Shown piece by piece: positions 11,069 to 22,640 of a stretch of 64,000 nucleotides of DNA. Each line of letters begins with the position of its first letter. The first letter of the stretch is position 1. Where the stretch lies: positions 538,382 through 602,381 of the forward strand of contig WWBZ02000014.1 of NCBI GenBank assembly GCA_011503125.2, written 5' to 3'. The position numbers and the translations under genes were made by a program. The notes beneath the pieces were generated by a model, which was not told the origin of the DNA, did not search any database, and was given only the letters and a program-made list of their open reading frames with translations. Source of the stretch: Botryosphaeria dothidea. Lineage: Eukaryota; Ascomycota; Dothideomycetes; Botryosphaeriales; Botryosphaeriaceae.

Positions 11069-11073
11069 ATCGA

Positions 11074-11136
11074 GTGATTCCGGTGATTCCGGTGATTCCA
11101 GTGATTCCAGTGATTCCAGTGATTCCAGTGATTCCA
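11074..11136 (+). repeat. Seven tandem 9-bp units in element B leader
   Basis: Unit GTGATTCC(A/G) repeated seven times between the 5' LTR and the gag start of element B. The unit differs from the 3' array but has the same 9-bp period. Confidence 0.95.
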
Positions 11137-11183
11137 GTGCGCAACTGTGCCAGTGATCCGATGTCCAGTAAGTCCAATATGGG

Positions 11184-11193
11184 AAGTCTAGCT
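11184..11193 (-). promoter_or_regulatory. Self-complementary primer-binding site of element B
   Basis: Two bases inside the 5' LTR the minus strand reads AGCTAGACTT. Its complement AAGTCTAGCT occurs in the LTR at 11261-11252, about 45 nt downstream of the LTR TATA box, where transcription should begin. This is the arrangement by which Tf1-type elements fold the mRNA 5' end back as primer. No tRNA 3'-end complement is seen here. Confidence 0.65.
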
Positions 11194-11195
11194 AA

Positions 11196-11379
11196 TGTCA
11201 GGGCTCAACCTCAGGATGATCGCTGAAAGGTATATTGCGCTATGTACGTTAAGCTAGACTTAAGGAGAAAGAAGAGAAGACGTAGAAGAAAGGAAAGAGT
11301 TATATACAAGGGAGGCTTGGCGTCACGTGACCCGCCGATGATCCTCTGAGGCTTGATCCTGAGGCTTCAGACTCTAATA
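11196..11379 (-). repeat. Element B 5' LTR with TATA box
   Basis: 184 bp, starts TGTCA on the plus strand. On the minus strand TATATAA lies at 11306-11300, with the predicted RNA start near 11261. Confidence 0.93.
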
Positions 11380-11384
11380 AATAT

Positions 11385-14300
11385 ACTCTATACGTAGTAG
11401 GGTAGCGAGTATACTTTATAGCTTAAATAGTTCGCTATAGATTTATCTAATTTTTAGGTTCTACTATATACTTTAGGCTACTAGCTTATCTTATCTTCCC
11501 TAGCTAGTAGACTTTATCTATCTCTCCTTCTACTTATTTCTATATACTATACGTAGCTTCGTTCGCTCTAGAAGACTCTAGTAGATAGAGGAGTAGTAGT
11601 TAAGAAGTAAGTTTGCCTTTTTTCTAAGTAGGGTTCTTTTAGTAGGGCTAGTAGCGCCTCTAGTACTTAGAGTAGCCTAAGCTATCTATTTAATACTCTA
11701 GTAAGTTTCCTCTACTACTATCGCGACTAGGCTATCTCTAGCTCTAATAGCCTAGGCTAGTACTAGTTCGTCTAGATATAGTAAGAGTAGGGGAATCCCT
11801 ATCTTATACTCTAAGGTTTATATACTAGTTAACTTATACGCTCCTAAGATAGTACGTAGGCACTAGTTTTAGATCTTCTTTAGTAGCTAGATAGTTATTT
11901 TTCTCTACCCTAGGATTTCCTCTAGGGTATACTATACCCTATAGCCGTAGGTAAGGACTAGCCTTACTACGGCCGTATAGATATAACGGGCTTTAGTAAA
12001 TAAGGCTCCCTAGGTAGACGCCGCGAGTCTAGAGAGAGATATATACTATTTAATTGCCTTAGCTCCTATTTTCCTAATATAGAGTCTCTATCTAAGCTTA
12101 TTATCTACGTAGACTCCTAGAATCTTAATTATAGGCTCTAGGTATTTAGTAAATCTAGGGATATAGATTCCTACTACTATATTAAATCTCCTTAGTTTCC
12201 TTATAAAATAAATAAGGTAATACTTATCGGGCGAGAAAGCTAACCCGTAGGTAGCTACCTAGTACTCGTAAATTTAATATACTCCCTCTAGTATCCTATA
12301 GTTCTATTCTATAGATCTACTAAAGATTAGAATATTAGTATTATTAACGAATTTAAGGAGAAAGATATTACCCCTGCGTAGCTATATAAGTAGGTTAGAA
12401 GTAAAGAATAGGTAGAGTATCGGCGATAGTAAGGATCCCTAGGGAATCCCGGTTAAGGTCTAGATTAGTAGACTAGTAAAGTCTTCGAAGGATAGCTAAG
12501 TAGTACGGTCCTATAGAAAGGATCGGGTAAATCTTTCTACCTATTCTAGGAGTTTTACTATCCTTATATTATAGAGAAGCCTTCTATAAGATACGTAGTT
12601 ATATACTTCTAAGATATCTAGGCTAAGGACTAAAGCTACTAGCCCTAGGTCTTATACCTAGATAGTATAGATCTATTCTATAAGAGGCCGCCCTCTACAG
12701 GCTTAAATCTCTATCCGGAAACCCCGGACAAGCGTGCCAAATAAGAGCCCTACGCGCGGCCAGAACGCTAAGAGAAAGGGATAATATAACTACCTTAGAA
12801 TGGGTTCCCGGCTACCGGAATATAGTAGGAAACGAAGAGGCTGATTCCCTAGCAAAGTACGCGGCAAAATGCCCTCCAAAAACTAAAGAATCTAGCCTAG
12901 CTTTCTACCGAATACTAGTAAAGCAAGAACTAGATAAGGAGTGGCTCTTTAAAGCGGAAAAGCTTAAGAAACTAGCCCGAGAATCCTCCTATTTAAAAAC
13001 GTTTAGTTGGAAAATAAGGAAAAAGCTAAATCTCCCTCCTACGGAGCGGGAAATAGTCTCCGCCTTTTACTAACTAAAAGTAGGACACGGCTACTTTAAG
13101 TCCTACCTATATAGGTTCTCCTACGCGGAAACGGACCTATATACGTGCGGAACGGCTAAACAAACCCCTAGACACCTTATACTAGGATGTTCTCTTTATA
13201 AAGCCCCCCGGCTTAAAATAAAAGAACGCCTAGAGACACTACGCCCTAGCCTTAATTCGGTTTTAAATACCCGAGAAGGTATTCTAGCTATGCTAGAATA
13301 TCTAAAAGAAACGAGGATCGCTACGCGGAAATGGCGCCTTAACGAACTATCCGAGGGGATTTAAAATACCTACTTATCCGCTTACGCTCCTTACCTACTA
13401 CTTCTTTAAACCCTCTTACTTTCCTTAGTATTAGTTATCTCGAAAGCCTAGATCTAACCGTTCCTTTTCTCTAACGTGCCTTTATCTTTCTCGAAACTAC
13501 GCACCCCCTAGGAAGCTCCTTTAAATAGGGCCGTCTAGATAGTTTTTAACTTAGAGTAGACGTAAAATAAATTAATTAATTAATTAATCTATTCTATAAG
13601 TAGGTTAAGAGCTACTACTACTAACCTATTTCTTCTAGCTTCTATCTATATATTAGGAAGTAGGCTATATACTTTAGTAGCCTAGGAGATTCTATCTATT
13701 ATAATCCTCTTAAGTAGCTTTCCTAGCGTATTAAGTAAAGTAATCGGCCTAAATAACTTAGCTTTAGTATAGTCGTCCCTCTATAGTTTTCTAAGGACTA
13801 CGGTAATAGAGCTTTTAAACTACCTAGAATAGTATTTAAGTGCGAGGTATTCCTAGAAGAGCCTAGTAAGGGGTCTCCTTAGTATCTTAGCGTATTACTT
13901 TAGGAACCTATTAGTAATCTTATCTAGGCCTAGTGCCTTATCTAGGGGAAGCTTTTTAATAGTATAGAGGACCTACTCTTTAGTAAGGTCTTAGGGAATC
14001 TCTACTAGTACTAGGTATATATACCTATCTAAATCTAAGAGGTCGGTAGCTCTAGAAGGTAGGAAGAACTAGTTAGTAAGGATTTCTACCTTAGACTAGT
14101 TATCGTAATATAGTTATTTATCTACTCTCTAGAGGGGTAGTAACTAAGATAGAGCTAGAGGTTCTAGTACTCTTATTCTTATCTACTTTAAGAGCTTTTA
14201 GAGTATAGATAGGTCCGAAGTAATCTTAGCTACTATTCTGCGCTATACTTTTATTCTATCTCTTCTAATCTATCTCTTCTTACTATTAGTAATAGTTTAG

Positions 14301-15359
14301 TATATTACTTAGTCCTCCTCCCTCTCTATAGCCGTCTACTTTCTTCTAGCTACTCTAGCCTAATATACTAGGTCCGAATACTTCTTTATCTATTATATAG
14401 AGGCCTAGGGCGAGGGTCTCGCTACTAGAATAGTCTTCTAGATTATTTTTTAGATAGCCTCCTAGAGTAGTATAGTAAAGTAATCTAGGTCTACTTTAGT
14501 ATTAAGAGAGGCTACTTTAAGGTATTCGAGCTTTAATTAGAGTATATTATTAGTTCTCTTCTAGTCTACTTTCTTCTACTAGGGCCTTAGGGGGCGTAGT
14601 TCTACGGAGGTAGAAGAAAAATTAAGTATAGTAAGGATAGGTAGGTAGTTAGAGGATAATTCGAGCTTCTAGCTAACTCTATAGCTAAGAATTCTCTCCT
14701 TTAGCTACCGTAATATAAAAATAAGATCTAAAGTACTCTCGCTACTACTATCTCGTCTAGTAATAGTACTTCTTAAAAGGGCTAGGTTAAAATTAGCTAC
14801 GGTAGCTATTTTAATTAGATTATTCGCTAGGGTATAGTATATTAGGAAGGTTATACCTTTCTAGATAGGATAGTAGAGGTTAAAGTCTCCTAGGAGAATA
14901 TACTCTCCTAGTTTTCTAAGAACTTCCGATAGAAGAGATAGGGTTTCTAGCGCTATACTAGTATAAGAGGCTAGCGGGGGATTATAGTAGTTATAGATAT
15001 AGATTATATATATTCTAGTAATAAGGGATAGTATAATAAGATCTAGTAAATAGACTATTACTTACTAGAAGTCGGGGCTAATAGCCTTACTTATAAAGAA
15101 GTAGGTTCTTACTACTTTCTTCTAGGGAAAAACTATATAGTAGGTAGGATATCTTACTATTATTTTAACCCTCGGGTTCCTCTAAGGTTTCTAGATAGCT
15201 AGAATATAGTAGATCTTTAGGTTTACTTCCTTAAAGAGCGGGAGTATTATCCTATTCTTACTCTTATAGACGTTATACTATATAATAGAGAGAGAGCCTA
15301 TATTTAATATTAACTTCCTTCTATCTCTAGGTCCGGCTACGAGGGGGCTAGTAGTATAG
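11385..15359 (-). mobile_element. LINE ORF2 (endonuclease and reverse transcriptase), RIP-degraded, copy 2
   Basis: Minus-strand translation gives, despite many stops, an endonuclease part at roughly 14900-15300 (a PETLEEPEG-like motif, ending in NPP), an RT motif GIP*GSLLSPIL near 12430-12470, and the typical post-RT segment with LGVYVDNKLRW and VLTYGYRVW near 11850-12130. The stop in the RT motif replaces a Gln. It is interrupted by a small LINE at 12685-13586 and by gypsy A at 15360-21113, and continues as ORF1 at 21114-22620. The left end is near 11385-11800 but not resolvable. Non-coding for any intact protein. Confidence 0.75.
12685..13586 (+). mobile_element. 5'-truncated LINE with RNase H, inserted in LINE copy 2
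   Basis: A 902-bp insert flanked by a perfect 14-bp duplication (ATCTATTCTATAAG at 12671-12684 and 13587-13600), ending in a short (TTAA)n tail. Read on the plus strand, frame 3 codes for the end of a LINE ORF2: EWVPGYRNIVGNEEADSLAKYA is the RNase H C-terminal motif, followed by a Lys/Glu-rich linker and a Cys/His end (CG..., RHLILGC). It runs to a TAA at 13362-13364 with one internal TAA at 13071-13073 (Gln to stop). The 5' end is truncated as in incomplete target-primed reverse transcription. RIP damage is lower than in the host LINE, so it came later. Confidence 0.85.
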
Positions 15360-15731
15360 TGTAATGAACGGACCTTGGAGGGCGGAGAGACGAGATAACG
15401 AAGCCGGTAAAGGTAGTAGGGGTAAAGCAATGCCGAAGTATAAGGGTGTAGTTTAAAGGGCGAGGGTATGAGGTGCGAAAGACGAGGGACGAGGGACGAG
15501 GGACGAGGGAGGCAAGCAAGGTCCAATTCAAGGCGTACCAAGTTATACGCGAGAAATACTTATTGCTAGACTAAAGAACTAACTACAAAGCAGAGGGGCG
15601 AGCTTTATATACATAAAGAACGAACTAAAATACTAGCTTCCTGATTTATAAGCAGGTAAGTCTAGATCTGGATTTTAAATTAACGAAGGTAAACGAGAGG
15701 TAAGGGGTCTAAGCAAGCCACGTTTATGACA
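15360..15731 (-). repeat. Element A 3' LTR (372 bp)
   Basis: Matches 20742-21113. Contains a short run of GGACGAGGGA-type units, which make misleading open frames. A purine tract (GGGAGGAGAG on the minus strand) lies just inside. Confidence 0.95.
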
Positions 15732-15769
15732 GTAGGCTCTCCTCCCTAGGGGTGAGTTCCTACGAGCCT

Positions 15770-18700
15770 TTAGCTTAAGGGTCGAGGTTTCGAAGGGTAA
15801 CGTTCATAGAACGTATTAAGGGCCTCAAGGTCTTTAACAAGGTCGTAAGGTTCCCAGGTTGGTGTCGAGTAACCAGTCCATTTCACGAGGTATTTTAGTT
15901 GTCTCCGGGTTGCTTTAACGTCTAGAATCTCTTCTACCCTGTACTCTTCTTCGCCGTTAACGATAACGGGCGGGGGCGGAGGTTGGACTTGATTAGGCAA
16001 GGGGTCAGAGGCTGCGGGTTCGAGTAAAGAGACGTGGAATATAGGGTGGACTTTCATCGTCCTTGGTAGTTCTAGGCGATAGGCATGGGTCGAGATCTTC
16101 TCTAGGATGGGAAAGGGGCCAAGGCGTTTAAAGTCAAGTTTATCCGAAGGCCTTGTTGTCGAGATATGCCTTCTTAGGAGCCAAACAAGGTCACCAGGCT
16201 TAAAGACGGGTGGCGAAATACGGTCTTTATTGGCCTGTTCTGCGTAGGCGTCTTGTGCGAATCGAATTTCTTGGCGAAGGTAGTTTTCGAGGTTTTCGAG
16301 GTTCTCTTGGAAGAGGCGTAGGGGTTCGAGGGGGGCTAAGATCGAGTCTTTTTGTAGAATCTTATAACGAGGGTGGAAGCCGTAGTTTGCGAAGAAAGGT
16401 GTAACCTTAGTCGTGGTCGAGATCGTATTATTATAAGCGAATTCAGTAAGGGAGAGAAAGTCGTTCTAATCGTCTTGTTGATACGAAACGTAGGCACGCA
16501 GGTATTGTTCGAGAATAGCGTTAATACGCTCTGTCTGGCCGTCGGTTTACGGGTGGAAAGCCGTACTAAAGTTAGTCTTAATAGATAGGGATCTACTAAG
16601 AGTTCTAGTAAATTCAGAGGTAAAAATCGAGCCGCGGTCAGATACGAAGTCGTCGGGTAAGCTATGTAGTCGAAAAACGTAGTCTCGATAAAGCTTAGCA
16701 AGCTCTATCGAATCGAGGGTTGTTTGGCAAGGGATAAAGTGAGCTATTTTAGTTAGTCGATCTACGACTACTAGTATAGCATCGAACGAGTTGGACGTTG
16801 GAAGTCCCGTAATTAAATTAAGAGAAACGGATTGCTAGCGGCGTTGTGGCACTTCAAGGGGTTTTAAATATCTATAGGGGGCATGTCGAGCGGGTTTGAT
16901 TCTTTGGCAGGTCTCATAGTTTCGTATAAAACGAGCTACTGTCTGGCGTAGACCTGGCCACTAGAAATTACGAGTAACGAGTTTAAATGTTGCTGCTTGG
17001 CCTGGGTGTCCAGTAGCCGGATGCGAGTGTCGAGAGCTAATAATTCTTTGGCGGAGGCTTAGATCTTTAGAAATATAGATAAGTCTATTAACTAGTAATA
17101 GACCATCGTTATCCTTAGAACATGCGCCTAAATCTACCTTAGGATGTCGAAGTGCGTGGGTATCGAGTGAAGTAAGGATCTCTTGTCCAAGAGTATCCTC
17201 ATCGAGTGCTAAGCGAATATTACTAGCCAGAGACGGTTCTAGCCTAGCGATTAAATGTCGAGTAGAAATAAGGGTCGAAATTTCGAATTTTTTAGAGGTA
17301 AGGATCGTAGTAGGGGGTAGGCGCCCCTCTCGAGCAGGGAGGTCTCCTGACCGTCTTGTTAACGCATCCGCGCGTTGATTCTTAGTTCCTGGGCGGTAGA
17401 CGATCTTAAAGTCGAGTTCTGAGAGTTTAATTGCCCAGCGTGCTTGCCGACGGTTTAGAATTTGCTTAGAGGCAAAGCTAGTCAAATTCGAGTAATCTGT
17501 AAGAACTAGGAGTGGCGAGGAGAGGTTAATAACGAGGGAACGGTATTCCTTTAGGGCTTCCACAATAGCTAAGAGTTCCTTATCTCTAATACCATAGTTC
17601 TGCTCTGCGGGGGTTATTTTCCGAGAGTAGTAGGCGATGGGATGTAGGATTCTTCTGCCATCCTCGTAGGTTACCCATTGGGACAAAATTGCGGAGATAA
17701 CAAAGTCGGATGAGTCGGTTTCAAGGATAGTTTCGAGTTGGGGGTTGAAGTGTCGGAGGATTGGGTAAGAGCAGAAGGCTTCCTTAAGATAAGTAAATGC
17801 CTTATCCTGTTCTTTTCCCCAAGTAAAACGAATATTCTTAGCTAGGAGCCTAAAGAGGGCTCTAGCTTTTCGAGAGTATCCTTTAATAAATCGTCGGTAA
17901 AAGTTTGCAAAGCCAAGGAACGATTGAAGATCTTTAACTGAGCGGGGAATCTCCCAGTCTTTTACGGCGGCTACCTTAGCTGGGTCTATAGAGATACCGT
18001 CTAGGGAGATAACGAAGCCAAGGAACGTAGTCGAAGTCGTATAGAAGTTATATTTTTCGCCTTTAACGTATAAGCCTGCTTCACGAAGCTTTTCGAGGAC
18101 TAATCGGACGTGTTCGTAGTGCTCCTCCTCAGTTTCCGAGTAGATAAGGATATTATCCAGATAGACGACGCACCAGCGGTCAAGATATTTACGTAGCGTA
18201 TCGTTAACGAATTGTTGGCAGGTAGCAGGCGCATTCGTAAGGCCAAAGGGCATAATAAGGTATTCGTATAGGCCATAGCGAGTCCTAAAGGCGGTCAAGT
18301 GTTCGGAGCCTTCCTTAATCCGGATAAGGTTATAAGTACCGCGAAGGTCGAGTCGAGTAAAAATACGAGAGCCCTGAAGTTAACGGAGAGTCTCGTTGAC
18401 TAAGGGGAGTGGATAACGGTTCTTTTTCGTAATACCATTTAGTTCGCGATAATCCACGCAAAAACGAAGGCCGCCACCTAGCTTCTTGACAAAGAGAACA
18501 GGGGACGCAGAGGATAAGGATGAGGGCCGAATAAAACCTTTCTTAAGGTTTTCATCAAGGTATTCACGTAGAGCCTTAAGCTCTAAATCGGACATTGAGT
18601 AGAGAGGACCGAATGGGGGTTTCTTGCCCTCTTCTAATGAAATCTCATGATTAATATATCGATGTGGGGGAAGCCTATCGGCCTCTTTCTTCGTAAAGAA

Positions 18701-19264
18701 GGGAAGAAGATAGTGGAATCGAGCGGGGATTCGTGAGCGGAGGGTTTCGAGTTCTTGTTCCGGGGTTTGTTGTTCCGTTTTCTTAAGGTTATCAAGGTGT
18801 TCTTGGATCTCCTTAATTGATACGGCGTATATCCTAGTCTTATCTCGTTGGACGTAACGAGTAAGGGCGGCGTAGGATACAGTAGCGCAAGAGATCGAAG
18901 GCGAATTAGGAGGCGAGGGGGAAAGCGTAGTTGTGGGTTGGCGAGTAGGTAAGTAATTTGCTTGGCAAAAAGGGGAGGCGAAGGTAATCGTGTTTTTTGA
19001 CCATAGGACGTGTGGATCATGTCGTTCTAGCCAGGGTTTTCCTAGGATAATTGAGTATTGACCGAGCTTAGTTACTTGGAAGGTAACGAGTTCTTGATGC
19101 TGATTAATATCAAGTTGAAGGTCGGCCTCGTGGGTAATCCGTCCGGCGATGGATCCGTCCGCGAGTTCGAGGGATTCAGCTTGGGGTTTTTGGCGTGTAG
19201 GGATCGAATGGGATGTAATAAAGGCATCATCTACAAAAAGGGACGAGGCACCAGAGTCTAACAT
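15770..19264 (-). pseudogene. pol: Element A pol with chromodomain
   Basis: One minus-strand frame holds the whole pol: protease (MLDSGASSLFVDD), RT ([10 protein letters not shown], so the second Asp of the active site is lost), RNase H (ILETDSSDF, LTDYSNL), zinc finger region (HPATGHPGQ), integrase (DFVSDRGS) and a chromodomain (LKYLVKWTGYSTPTWEP). Stops occur at 18380-18382 and 16961-16963 and several times between 16058 and 16960; nearly all are C-to-T or G-to-A steps at CpA or TpG. No frameshift is needed to read it end to end. Inactive. Confidence 0.92.
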
Positions 19265-19470
19265 AGCCGAAGTTTCGATTTTGTTATTGACTACTGATTT
19301 AAGGATAAGGAGCGGACGTTTCCCAAGATCTATAGCACGGGGCTGTAGGGTACGGGGTTCTAAAGATGAAAACGAGAGTGTTTCAAGATTTGAAGACGCG
19401 AGGGAAGCAAGAATAGAAAACTGATTCGAAGTGGAGATCGGACAAGGGCTAGGTAGGTGCCGGGGGCTAC

Positions 19471-20676
19471 CTAGCCTTCTACGTTTTTTGACACGTAGAG
19501 GACTGACGCTGTAGGAGGTGTTATCGGTTGATTTAGGGTAGTTGGTAACGTAGGTGTATGCGAAGTCGTGTTGAGTTTAAGCCCCTTAGCTTTAGCTTTA
19601 GGGCACTCTTTAACCTAATGGTTAGGGTCACTATAGTAGGCGCAGAGGTTGTTGGCTTTCCGGTAAGCCTTTCGAGCGGTGGCATCTAGTTCTATAGGTT
19701 TACCTTAAGGAATCGAGGTTGGCGTGGGAGACGAAGGTTGGGGAGCAGTTGGTGTAAAGAGAGGAGTCGAGGTAGGGATACGAGTTACGGGCATCTTTTT
19801 CTCAATTGTTCGAGCATAGAGTTGGTTGTCCAACGCAATGCAGGTTTCAGCGAATTTTCCGAATTCTATTGGCATAGAACGTCCAACAAGAAGGTTCTTA
19901 AGATTCTCCTTAAGGCCAAGGCGGAAGTAGTGGATCTTAACTGCGTTTTCTTTCCAACCGAGGGTCGTGATAAGCGAGAGGAACCGTGAGTAGTAAGCCG
20001 AGTAGGACTTGTCTTGTTTGAGTGCGAGGAGGGATCGTTCGGCCGTTGCGTAAGCGTTAGGATCGTCGAATACGGCCTTAAGAGCTTGGTAGAAGGACTC
20101 ATAGTTGTCGAATTCTATAGAGCCGTTCGAAGCAGAGACGTAAGGGGCAAACCAGGTGTAAGCCGCATCGCGAAGATATGAACTAGCGTAGGTAATCTTA
20201 GCTATATCCGTTGTAAAGGCAGATGGGTCCGAGGTAAATTTGAGTTGAAGTTGCGTGGCGAAGTTCTGGAACCGAGTGCGTTCTCCTTTAAAGGGTTCTG
20301 GATCCGATACCTTAGGGATGCGGGGACGAGGGGTAGGAGTTTCTAAAGAAGATACTGTAGACGTAGTAGCCGGAGTGTTGGCAGGGAGGTTCGGGGCTAG
20401 TAGTTGGAGTCGGGCGAAGGCTTCATCTTGGCCGAAACCGTAGTAGTGAAAGATGCAAGCAACTTGGGCGTTCGTAGCATTCTCAGGGATAACTGGTGAA
20501 TCGATATCGGATCTTAGGCAGGATTGTCTTCCTCTAGCGTACGCCTGGCTAAGGGTAACGCGTAGGGAAACCGGGATATCTTCAGGGAAGGTAGGACGAG
20601 CATTAACAGGGACAGGGACTTGATCGAGGATTTGGAAAAGCGTCTCCCAAGGGTCGGGAGGCGGGTCGTTTCCCAT
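19471..20676 (-). pseudogene. gag: Element A gag
   Basis: Starts MGNDPPPDPWETLF at 20676, about 65 bp inside the 5' LTR. A retrotransposon gag core follows (AYTWFAPYVS, FYQALKAVFDDP). Stops are at 19705-19707 (Gln to TAA) and 19615-19617 (Trp to TAG), and the zinc knuckle has lost one Cys to Tyr. The same residues are intact in element C (CAYCGDPNHWVREC), which shows these are later changes. The apparent longer frame reaching 20913 starts in the LTR and is not the gag start. Confidence 0.88.
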
Positions 20677-20729
20677 TTCGAAGGCTATAGTCTTGGGCTT
20701 GGACGAGAGCTTTAGGCCTACTAGATAAG

Positions 20730-20739
20730 AGTCTAGCAA
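20730..20739 (-). promoter_or_regulatory. Self-complementary primer-binding site of element A
   Basis: Minus strand TTGCTAGACT, two bases inside the 5' LTR. Its complement AGTCTAGCAA lies in the LTR at 20954-20945, 39 nt after the TATA box start (TATATAAAG at 20993-20985). Same geometry as element B. Confidence 0.7.
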
Positions 20740-20741
20740 AA

Positions 20742-21113
20742 TGTAATGAACGGACCTTGGAGGGCGGAGAGACGAGATAACGAAGCCGGTAAAGGCAGTA
20801 GGGGTAAAGCAATGCCGAAGTATAAGGGTGTAGTTCAAAGGGCGAGGGTATGAGGTGCGAAAGACGAGGGACGAGGGACGAGGGACGAGGGAGGCAAGCA
20901 AGGTCCAATTCAAGGCGTACCAAGTTATACGCGAGGAATACTCATTGCTAGACTAAAGAACTAACTACAAAGCAGAGGGGCGAGCTTTATATACATAAAG
21001 AACGAACTAAAATACTAGCTTCCTGATTTATAAGCAGGTAAGTCTAGATCTAGATTTTAAATCAACGAAGGTAAACGAGAGGTAAGGGGTCTAAGCAAGC
21101 CACGTTTATGATA
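20742..21113 (-). repeat. Element A 5' LTR (372 bp)
   Basis: Pairs with 15360-15731. Ends TGATA where the other copy has TGACA, a RIP-type change. Confidence 0.95.
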
Positions 21114-22620
21114 TATAGGCTATAAGGAGGAAGTTCCCGCGGGCTCCTCTAAGGCGTATTATAAGCTATTAAGTCCGGTAAACCTTATTTAGTTAGAAGG
21201 TAGAAGGCGGCTTAAGTCTCTTAGCCTGCCTAATCCCCTCTTAACCGGCTTCTTCTTCCTAATTCTCTTTCTTAGTCTAACGGTTAACTAATTAGTTTAA
21301 GGCTATATTTTAGTTATTAGAGGTCCTTCCCGGTATCTTTCTAGTACTACTAGGCGGGCCTAGGCGGCCTTAGTATAGTAGGCTCTACGTACCGGGCAGG
21401 AGTTACTCTAGGCTATATACCTTTAAGAGTAGTTTACGTACTATATACTTTCCTTAGGATAGTCCCTAGTATTATATACCTTACTATACTATCCGTACTT
21501 TTCCTTCTTTTTATAATAGTTAGTAATATAACCGTAGGCCTAGCACTTAAAATACTAGGTTACTATAAAGGCTACGTTATAGTACTACGCTATATAGATA
21601 GTAAAGTTAATAATAAGCCCCTTATTAATAATCTAGTTAGCGGTTTCGGGGTTTATAGTACTAAGGATAATAGCCGAGTAAGTTTTCCCCTCTAGGAGCT
21701 TCCTCTTTAGCTAGGCTAGCTTACTAATACGTAGTTCTAGGTATAGAGATAGGTTCTACTCCTAGATAGTTTAGATAGCTTAGGAGTCTATAGTATCGAT
21801 TTCTTCTCGAGAGACGTTATATACTAGTACTAAGTATAGCTACTAGTTAGGCCTAACTTCTTTTTCTAGTTCTATAGTCTATTTCTAGTCCTAGAGAAGA
21901 GCTATTCTAGTTACTTTATCCGGTATAAAGATCCTAACGTCTCTACTAGGGAGCTTCTTAGTAGTAAGTACTTTCTTACACGCCTAGCTTTTTTCTACTT
22001 AGATCTTTCTAATAATTACCTTATTTAAGAGCTTAGCTATTTCTTATCTATTTACTATCTCTAGAAAGTAGAGGGTAAGTTTAGTAGTAGCTAGGGGGGT
22101 AGAAGGCTTCGGGGCTACTTAGGCTATAATTTATACCTAGCTACGAGTATTAGGTATAGATATAGAGATAGCCTAGATACGGTTAACTATCTTTTAGACC
22201 TATTAGACCTCTTTAAGGATATTCTTAAGGCCTAGCTTCTTAGTAGCTATCTTTTAGTAGATAGTAATATAATTCTAGAAGATTATCTTAGTAATATCGA
22301 GAAAATTTTTTACCTAGCTAGATAGAACTAAAGGGAGGCTAGCGGATATTTATAGGGCTTAGAGGAGGGTATCTACTATTTTTAAGGCTCTCTTAACGTA
22401 TTCTACGCTGTACTAAGTACTCTACGGTTTCTTAAGGGTATATTAGGGCTAAGTAGAGGTAGTTACTAGGGGAGGCTATTCGCCTCTTTCTATATTTTCT
22501 ATATTAACTACTTCGTAGCTATAGTTGTCTTAAGTACTATTTTAGGACTCGCGAAGCCTAGAAGAGTTCCTAGAGCCCTCTCCCGGCGCCGTAGCTTAGG
22601 ATCGATTTTTTAGTATAGTT
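21114..22620 (-). mobile_element. LINE ORF1, RIP-degraded, copy 2
   Basis: Minus-strand continuation of the LINE interrupted by element A. It begins near 22600-22620 with the RIP form of the same ATG region seen at 3067. A zinc-knuckle array is still readable near 21480-21600 (FKC.AYGYIT..C, then KCG). Copy 1 at 3067-4109 is an inverted, shorter copy. No intact frame. Confidence 0.7.
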
Positions 22621-22640
22621 ATATTTTTTTTAAATAGATT

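Larger units (their letters stand above)
5342..11379 (-). mobile_element. Ty3/gypsy chromovirus, element B (6038 bp, full length)
   Basis: Two 184-bp LTRs (5342-5525 and 11196-11379) flank gag and pol read from the minus strand. A perfect 5-bp target duplication AATAT lies at 5337-5341 and 11380-11384. Integrase ends in a chromodomain, so this is a chromovirus. Gag carries one nonsense codon and pol two, all C-to-T changes in CAA or CAG context, so the element has been only lightly hit by RIP, unlike the host sequence around it. A polypurine tract adjoins the 3' LTR. The site just inside the 5' LTR is complementary to the predicted mRNA start rather than to a tRNA. It has inserted into older RIP-degraded repeats. 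Confidence 0.95.
15360..21113 (-). mobile_element. Ty3/gypsy chromovirus, element A (5754 bp)
   Basis: LTRs of 372 bp at 15360-15731 and 20742-21113 and a 5-bp target duplication TATAG (15355-15359 and 21114-21118). Gag, pol and a C-terminal chromodomain are readable on the minus strand. It belongs to the same family as element C (22641-28447). It split a LINE: sequence left of 15360 is LINE ORF2 and right of 21113 is LINE ORF1. RIP is intermediate, with about ten nonsense codons, and the RT YLDD motif is changed to YLDN. Confidence 0.95.

Noticed and set aside
15480..15512. CRISPR-like short repeats in the LTR
   Set aside because: Contiguous tandem units without spacers, in a eukaryotic retrotransposon.
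15278..15541. Open frames with repeated Pro/Ser/Leu runs, also at 20603-20923, 22843-23076 and 28248-28448
   Set aside because: They lie in the gypsy A/C LTRs and come from the tandem GGACGAGGGA-type units.
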